Origin: Streptomyces sp. H27-H1
Lineage (GTDB): Bacteria; Actinomycetota; Actinomycetes; Streptomycetales; Streptomycetaceae
Length of the DNA: 41,280 nt
Assembly (NCBI RefSeq): GCF_026627445.1
Contig: NZ_JAPNLJ010000055.1
Coordinates: 1-41,280, forward strand
Direction: 5' to 3'
Made by a program: the position numbers and the translations under genes. Below the pieces are notes generated by a model that saw only the letters and a program-made list of their open reading frames with translations, had not been told where the DNA came from and did no database searches. The number at the start of each line of letters is the position of its first letter. Within the stretch, counting starts at the first letter, position 1. This document shows positions 37,011 through 41,280 of this stretch, piece after piece.

Positions 37011-39533
37011 GTGCCGGAACTCGTACTGGAATTGAATGGAAGGACCTGGACGCTCGATCCGTCCAGGTCGTACTCGCTGGGGCGCGACCCCCAGGGAGAT
37101 GTGGTGATCGATGACGCCCGGGTGTCGTGGCGGCACGCCACCATCGCCTGGAACGGGCGAGGTTGGGGGATCGAGGACCACGGCAGCACCAACGGCACGT
37201 ACGTGCGCGGGGCGAGGGTCCAGCAGGCCGAGCTCGTCCCCGGTACGCCGGTGCACCTGGGCAACGCCACCGACGGGCCGCGGCTGAATACCGTCGCGGC
37301 CGCGGCGGCCGCCCCGGCGCCGCAGCCGGCCGTGGCGCAGCAGTCGCCCGCCCAGGCGTACGCGCCACAGGCGCAGGCGCAGCAGCAGCCGCAGGCCTGG
37401 GAGCAGCAGGTCCAGCAGGCCCCGCCGTTCCCGCAGCAGCAGGCGCAGCAGCCCCACCAGGCGCAGCCCTTCCCGCAGCAGCAGGCGCAGCAGCCGGGCG
37501 GCGACGGTACCCCGGGCTACGGCGACCGCCGCAGCCCGACGACGTTCCACCAGCTCGCGCTGGGCCACGTCATGCGCATCGGCCGCGCGCTGGAGAACGA
37601 GCTGGTGGTCTCCGACCTCCAGGTCTCCCGCCATCACGCGGAGTTCCGCTCGATGCCGGGCGGCCGCTTCGAGATCCGCGACCTCGGCAGCCACAACGGC
37701 ACCTACGTCAACGGCCAGCCGCTGGCGAAGTCGGGCACCGCGCTGCTCGGTCCGAACGACATCGTCGGCGTCGGACACTCGAACTTCCGGATCGTCGGCG
37801 ACCGCCTCGAAGAGTTCGTCGACACCGGTGACGTCTCCTTCTCGGCCCGCCACCTCACGGTCACGGTCGACGGCGGCAAGCAGATCCTCAAGGACGTCAC
37901 CTTCGGCGTCCCGGAGAAGTCCCTGATCGGGGTCATCGGCCCCTCCGGCTCCGGCAAGTCGACGCTGCTCAAGGCACTGACCGGCTACCGCCCGGCCAAC
38001 CAGGGCGACGTCCTCTACGACAACCGCAACCTGTACAAGCAGTTCGCGGAGCTCCGCCAGCGCATCGGCCTGGTCCCGCAGGACGACATCCTGCACAAGG
38101 AACTGAAGGTCAGCACCGCCCTCAAGTACGCGGCCAAGCTCCGCTTCCCGGGGGACACCGCCGAGTCCGAGCGTGCCGCCCGCATCAACGAGGTGCTGCG
38201 CGAGCTCAAGCTCGACATCCACAAGGACAAGAAGATCACCTCGCTCTCGGGCGGCCAGCGCAAGCGCGTGTCCGTGGCCCTGGAGCTGCTGACCAAGCCC
38301 TCGCTGATCTTCCTGGATGAGCCCACCTCCGGCCTCGACCCGGGCATGGACCGCGATGTCATGCAGCTGCTGCGCGGCCTCGCCGACGACGGCCGCACGG
38401 TCCTCGTCGTCACGCACTCGGTGGCCGAGCTGGCCATCTGCGACAAGCTGCTGGTCATGGCCCCGGGCGGGTCGGTCGCGTACTTCGGCCCGCCGGACGA
38501 GGCGCTGAACTTCTTCGGCTACGCCAACTGGGCCGACGTGTTCTCCGCCTTCGAGGAATACCGCGAATTCGACTGGGCCGGCCGCTGGAAGGGCTCCCAG
38601 CACTACCAGCTGTACGCCGCCGACATCGACGCGGTCGCCCCGCAGTCGGTGCAGCCCGCCATGCAGCAGGCACGGCCGCCGAAGCCGCAGGGCTGGGGCT
38701 CGCAGCTGTGGACGCTGATCCGCCGCTACGTGTCGGTCATCGCGTCCGACCGGGGCTTCATCGCCCTGATGCTGCTCCTCCCGGCGGTCCTCGGCGTGGT
38801 CTCCACGGTCATCCCGGCGACCTTCGGCCTCGCACCGCCGAAGCCGCCGTCCACGTTCAACAGCGCCGCCGGCACGATCACGCTGATCCTCGCGGTCGGC
38901 ATGTGCTTCTCGGGCGCCGCCAACTCGGTCCGTGAGCTGATCAAGGAACGGGTGATCTACGAGCGGGAACGCGCGACCGGCCTGTCCCGGTCCGCGTACC
39001 TGATGTCGAAGGTGATCGTCCTCGGCTTCATCACGGCCATCCAGGGCGTGGTCATCTGCGGGATCGGCTTCTTCCCGCGCGACATGCCGGCCGAGGGCCT
39101 CCTCATGCCCCCGGCCGTCGAGATCTGCCTGTCGATCACCGCGCTCGGCTTCACCTCGATGATGTTCGGCCTGGTGATCTCCTCGCTGGTGAAGACCTCC
39201 GAGAAGACGATGCCGCTGCTGGTCATGTTCGCGATCATCCAGGTCGTCTTCACCGGCATCCTCTTCCAGGTCTACGACTCCCCGGGCCTGGAGCAGGTCG
39301 CCTGGCTGATGCCGTCCCGCTGGGCCGTCGCCGCCGCCGGCACCACGCTGCACCTCTCGGAGCTCATGGCTCCGTGGGACCGCGACAACCCGGACAACAC
39401 CGACCCGCTCTGGGACGCCACGGTCGGCCAGTGGAGCTTCGACATCATCGTCCTGGTCCTGCTCGGCATCGCCTGCGGCTTCGCGGTCGCACGCCTGCTG
39501 CGCCGCCACGAGCCCGAGGTCATGCGCAAGTAA
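37011..39533 (+). CDS. ABC exporter with two N-terminal FHA domains (Rv1747-like)
   Basis: An 840-residue fused ABC transporter. FHA1 covers about residues 20-90 (SLGRDPQGDVVIDDARVSWRH, GSTNGTYV) and FHA2 about 186-262 (RIGRALENELVVSDLQVSRHH, GSHNGTYVNG). They are joined by a Gln/Ala/Pro linker with a 42-bp-period repeat. The nucleotide-binding domain has GPSGSGKST (about 310-318), LSGGQRKRV (about 412-420) and LIFLDEPTSG (about 432-441). The C-terminal half carries about six membrane helices of the ABC-2/ABCG type. M. tuberculosis Rv1747, with the same plan, is regulated by Ser/Thr kinase phosphorylation. Start GTG. Confidence 0.93.
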   Translation: MPELVLELNGRTWTLDPSRSYSLGRDPQGDVVIDDARVSWRHATIAWNGRGWGIEDHGSTNGTYVRGARVQQAELVPGTPVHLGNATDGPRLNTVAAAAAAPAPQPAVAQQSPAQAYAPQAQAQQQPQAWEQQVQQAPPFPQQQAQQPHQAQPFPQQQAQQPGGDGTPGYGDRRSPTTFHQLALGHVMRIGRALENELVVSDLQVSRHHAEFRSMPGGRFEIRDLGSHNGTYVNGQPLAKSGTALLGPNDIVGVGHSNFRIVGDRLEEFVDTGDVSFSARHLTVTVDGGKQILKDVTFGVPEKSLIGVIGPSGSGKSTLLKALTGYRPANQGDVLYDNRNLYKQFAELRQRIGLVPQDDILHKELKVSTALKYAAKLRFPGDTAESERAARINEVLRELKLDIHKDKKITSLSGGQRKRVSVALELLTKPSLIFLDEPTSGLDPGMDRDVMQLLRGLADDGRTVLVVTHSVAELAICDKLLVMAPGGSVAYFGPPDEALNFFGYANWADVFSAFEEYREFDWAGRWKGSQHYQLYAADIDAVAPQSVQPAMQQARPPKPQGWGSQLWTLIRRYVSVIASDRGFIALMLLLPAVLGVVSTVIPATFGLAPPKPPSTFNSAAGTITLILAVGMCFSGAANSVRELIKERVIYERERATGLSRSAYLMSKVIVLGFITAIQGVVICGIGFFPRDMPAEGLLMPPAVEICLSITALGFTSMMFGLVISSLVKTSEKTMPLLVMFAIIQVVFTGILFQVYDSPGLEQVAWLMPSRWAVAAAGTTLHLSELMAPWDRDNPDNTDPLWDATVGQWSFDIIVLVLLGIACGFAVARLLRRHEPEVMRK
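37428..37495 (+). repeat. Direct repeat coding the FHA-FHA linker
   Basis: A 26-base unit beginning TTCCCGCAGCAGCAGG occurs at 37428-37453 and 37470-37495 (period 42). It encodes repeated Phe-Pro-Gln-Gln-Gln-Ala-Gln-Gln-Pro in the linker between the two FHA domains. Confidence 0.7.
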
Positions 39534-39563
39534 GCCCCGTCGCCGCCGCGCGGCGCGCAGAGA

Positions 39564-39605
39564 CGCCTCAGGGCGGCCCCGGAACACCGGGGCCGCCCTG
39601 AGGCG
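39564..39605. terminator. Bidirectional terminator hairpin, 19-bp perfect stem
   Basis: Arms 39564-39582 and 39587-39605 pair exactly around AACA. It lies between the convergent FHA-ABC and lysozyme-like genes. Confidence 0.88.
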
Positions 39606-39634
39606 CATGGGGGGCTTGGCGGGACGCCAGGGCC

Positions 39635-40324
39635 TTAGTAGGCGCTGTTGACGTTGTCCATGGAGCCGTAGCGGTCGGCGGCGTAGTTGCACGCGGCGAC
39701 GATGTTCGCGACCGGGTCGTACTGGTCGAACTTGGTGCCCTTGACGTGGTACGTCGCGAAGGTCGGCTTGATGACCTGCAGCAGGCCCATCGACGGGATG
39801 CCGTTCTGGGCGTTGATGTCCCAGTTGTTGATCGCGCGGGGGTTGCCGCTCGACTCGCGCATCACGTTGCGGTGGATGCCGGCGTAGGTGCCGGGGATGC
39901 CCTCCTTCTTCATGATGGAGAGGGCCTCCTTGATCCATCCGTCGAGGTTGTTCGCGAAGACCGGGGCGCGGTTCGCGGAACGACTGGCGGCCGCCTTCTG
40001 CTCGCGGTCCTTCTTCGCGTCCGCCTCGGCCTTGGCCTTCGCGGCGTCCTTGGCGTCCTTGGCGACCTTCGCGACCTTGGCCTGCTGGTCCGCGACGACC
40101 TGCTGAACGGTGAGGTGCTGCTGCACGGCCTGCGTCTGCGCGCCGTCGACAACCTTCGACCAGGCGACGGGGGCGGCGACGACGGCCGTCGTGGCCTCGT
40201 CGGCTCCGGCCGGGACGATGGAGAGGGCGAGGGCGGCAGCGCCCAGGGTGGCTACACCGGCGATGGAAAGCTTGTAGGCCTTCGTCAGACGACGGCTGTG
40301 GCCGGGAGTGCTGGTCTCGGACAT
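39635..40324 (-). CDS. Secreted transglycosylase (SLT)-like cell-wall hydrolase
   Basis: A 229-residue precursor. The signal peptide (HSRRLTKAYKLSIAGVATLGAAALALSIVPAGADE) is followed by a Lys/Ala-rich predicted coiled coil (about residues 80-115) and a C-terminal lysozyme-like domain. In that domain VMRESSGNPRAINNWDINAQNG includes the catalytic Glu157, and SMGLLQVIKPTFATYHV is the SLT GLxQ-like motif. It probably cleaves peptidoglycan glycan strands. The ATG follows AGAGG. A promoter of good quality lies upstream on the minus strand. Confidence 0.88.
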   Translation of the reverse strand: MSETSTPGHSRRLTKAYKLSIAGVATLGAAALALSIVPAGADEATTAVVAAPVAWSKVVDGAQTQAVQQHLTVQQVVADQQAKVAKVAKDAKDAAKAKAEADAKKDREQKAAASRSANRAPVFANNLDGWIKEALSIMKKEGIPGTYAGIHRNVMRESSGNPRAINNWDINAQNGIPSMGLLQVIKPTFATYHVKGTKFDQYDPVANIVAACNYAADRYGSMDNVNSAY

Positions 40325-40408
40325 GCGTAGCAACCTCTTCGAATAGCGGGGGCCGCAGGAAAGCGCCTCTCGGATCCGGGATCCGGCGGCGCTGTGCGGC
40401 GAGAGCAA

Positions 40409-40437
40409 TTCTTAGCGGTGGCAAAAACTTGTGGCAA
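40409..40437 (-). promoter_or_regulatory. Candidate sigma-70/HrdB-type promoter of the SLT gene
   Basis: On the minus strand, TTGCCA (40437-40432) is followed by a 17-base spacer and TAAGAA (40414-40409). This predicts a start near 40402 and a leader of about 80 bases before the ATG. Confidence 0.6.
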
Positions 40438-40503
40438 AGGTGTGACGTACGATCCTGCTTAGTGGATCAGGGCCTGACAGCAAGCCTCGATTTCGGGGCT
40501 CGG

Positions 40504-40538
40504 CGCATACGAGCCAGCGTTAACGGCGCTCTTATGCG
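40504..40538. other. Stem-loop CGCATA-C-GAGC / GCTC-T-TATGCG
   Basis: Ten base pairs with one mismatch enclose a 13-base loop containing GTTAAC. It lies in lower-GC DNA upstream of the SLT promoter. No known RNA family is recognised. Confidence 0.4.
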
Positions 40539-40631
40539 TCCACTAGGGAGCTTCGTAAGTGATGTGCGTCCTATGCCCGGGCTCACATCGGTCACGTATC
40601 AATCTCACCCGCCGTTGCGTCAGCAATCCGC

Positions 40632-40835
40632 TCAGTGGCCGTTCTCATCCTTGAGTAGCAGAAGAACGTCCCCGAACTCATGCCAGAGGTACGGATTCGC
40701 TACGGCTTCGGCCTGACCGCGCGGTACGGCGCCCCGCCCGGCCGCCACCTCCAGCGCCGCCAGGCGCGAGGCCCCGGGCTCGCACAGACCGGGCGGCGCC
40801 CCGCCCGCCGCCCGCTCGGCCCCCGGCGGCCCCAC
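40632..40835 (-). CDS. Possible small protein, unrecognised
   Basis: A 67-residue frame from a GTG: an Ala/Gly/Pro-rich start followed by a more protein-like C-terminus (ASRLAALEVAAGRGAVPRGQAEAVANPYLWHEFGDVLLLLKDENGH). Only the last 45 or so residues look natural. No good ribosome site was found. The frame extends further upstream as Arg/Gly/Pro-rich sequence. It could be a remnant of a longer gene damaged near the IS5-like element, or not a gene. Confidence 0.35.
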   Translation of the reverse strand: MGPPGAERAAGGAPPGLCEPGASRLAALEVAAGRGAVPRGQAEAVANPYLWHEFGDVLLLLKDENGH

Positions 40836-41172
40836 GGCCTTAGCGCCGGCGACATCGATGCTCCGCCCCCTCGGCTCCCGCCTCCCGGCCCCGCTCCGCC
40901 CGGGCCACGGCCCGGGGTCGGGTCCTCCCCGGTGCGACCCGGTCCGGGCCCCCGCTGCCCACGGGGAAACCGGGCCGCAAGGCCCGGCGGAATGTCCTCT
41001 TATATACAGTCCCTTCTCCCGTCCCCCCGAGCCCCGCCCTTCCCTGCCGTCCGGCAGACGCCCCCACCGTGGGAACCCGGAGGCCCCCGCCGCCTCGGCC
41101 GCGGGCCGCACCCCGCCAGGTCCCTCCGCCCTAGGCCGGGACCTACGCCGGGCCTAGGTTCTGTTTCCTGGA
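40836..41172. other. Gene-poor, GC-rich spacer up to the IS5-like remnant
   Basis: Frames here are low-complexity Pro/Arg/Gly and not convincing. Notable bits are an AT-rich TCTTATATACAG at about 41001-41012 that could be part of a promoter, and an inverted repeat CCTAGGCC (41130-41137) / GGCCTAGG (41151-41158) just before the transposase end. The latter may belong to the element's edge or its target. Confidence 0.5.
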
Positions 41173-41280
41173 TCAGGTGCGGAGCCAGATCGTGAGGGCT
41201 GCGAGAGTGACTGTTCCGAGGTAGACATAGGCGCGTTTGTCGTAGCGGGTGGCGACTGCCCGGAAGTTTTTGAGGCGGTT
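41173..41280 (-). pseudogene. IS5-like transposase, C-terminal fragment (cut by window edge)
   Basis: Read on the minus strand, the last bases of the window give NRLKNFRAVATRYDKRAYVY followed by LGTVTLAALTIWLRT and a TGA. The (R/N)xKNFRAVATRYDKR block is the C-terminal signature of IS5-family DDE transposases (the conserved Y(2)R(3)E(6)K region lies just upstream). The N-terminal part is beyond the window, so completeness is unknown. The element edge is probably within 41150-41172. Confidence 0.85.

Noticed and set aside
36637..37368. Extension of SerB by about 244 residues
   Set aside because: Arg/Pro-rich sequence without family support; the ACT domain starts a few residues after the ATG at 36636.
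37370..37500. Repetitive CAGCAG-rich tract as a possible CRISPR or satellite array
   Set aside because: It is an in-frame Gln/Ala/Pro linker inside the FHA-ABC gene with no spacer structure.
36996..40424. A very long open frame on the minus strand antisense to the FHA-ABC transporter
   Set aside because: It is a mirror frame of a highly GC-biased gene; the translation is Val/Gly/Arg/Asp-rich with no domain, and the plus-strand protein has clear FHA and ABC motifs.
40325..40640. c-di-AMP (ydaO-type) riboswitch upstream of the SLT gene
   Set aside because: Such riboswitches occur before cell-wall hydrolase genes in Streptomyces, but I could not identify the conserved ydaO sequence blocks, and a promoter lies closer to the gene.
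1..41280. tRNA, rRNA genes, prophage or CRISPR loci
   Set aside because: No cloverleaf-like sequence, rRNA motif, phage structural gene or regular repeat-spacer array was seen on reading through both strands.

Overview
The window is a very GC-rich (about 70 percent by eye) stretch of actinobacterial chromosome and is almost certainly from a Streptomyces species. The evidence is the strong GC bias at third codon positions, frequent GTG and TTG starts, ATGA and GTGA stop/start overlaps, and families typical of Streptomyces: a SCO0854-type RING protein, DUF3099, an SGM_5486-type small membrane protein, a TldD/TldE pair and a FabG/InhA pair. From memory, unchecked, the right-hand half resembles the S. 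coelicolor region around SCO1806-SCO1824 in gene order. The left-hand part (about 2.4-19 kb) looks more like a mosaic of accessory genes. Both ends are insertion-sequence remnants cut by the window: an IS630-like transposase C-terminus on the left and an IS5-like one on the right.

Layout. 0-2.4 kb: IS remnant, then a tightly overlapping five-gene Asp23/AmaP envelope-stress operon. 2.5-8.1 kb (minus strand): SDR plus SURF1, a small Cys-rich zinc-binding-like protein, a DEDDh exonuclease with a BRCT domain, and a large RING plus TerD-like protein that appears to start at ATA. 8.3-13.2 kb: a TetR regulator divergent from an overlapping operon of acetoacetate-decarboxylase-like protein, SDR and two amidohydrolase-2 enzymes, probably an uncharacterised small-molecule pathway. 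13.3-16.3 kb (minus): a 995-residue NACHT NTPase with a leucine-rich C-terminus, a bacterial NLR-like candidate immune protein. 16.4-19.1 kb: sterol desaturase-like enzyme, lysoplasmalogenase-like membrane protein and a zinc alcohol dehydrogenase. 19.2-24.2 kb: secreted subtilase, DUF485 plus acetate-type symporter, and MoaA. 24.2-26.8 kb: small proteins and TyrS. 26.9-31.6 kb: TldE/TldD (minus) divergent from FabG-InhA-type FabI, the reductive steps of type II fatty-acid synthesis. 31.7-35.4 kb: small secreted protein, GntR regulator divergent from a CynX/NimT-type transporter, small membrane proteins and a SixA-like phosphatase. 35.4-40.3 kb: SerB, a double-FHA ABC exporter and a secreted lysozyme-like protein. 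40.3-41.28 kb: mostly non-coding, one doubtful small gene and the IS5-like remnant.

Functional themes are envelope and membrane homeostasis (Asp23/AmaP, GlsB, SURF1, FabG/FabI, lysoplasmalogenase, SLT hydrolase, FHA-ABC exporter), stress or defence (RING-TerD, NACHT-LRR, DEDDh-BRCT), and one catabolic-looking cassette under its own TetR repressor. Several convergent gene pairs are closed by long, perfect hairpins (17-26 bp stems) that probably terminate in both directions. The parts most worth following up are the NACHT-LRR protein, the RING-TerD protein with its ATA start, the TetR-controlled decarboxylase/amidohydrolase operon, and the apparently leaderless, operator-overlapped transporter promoter.
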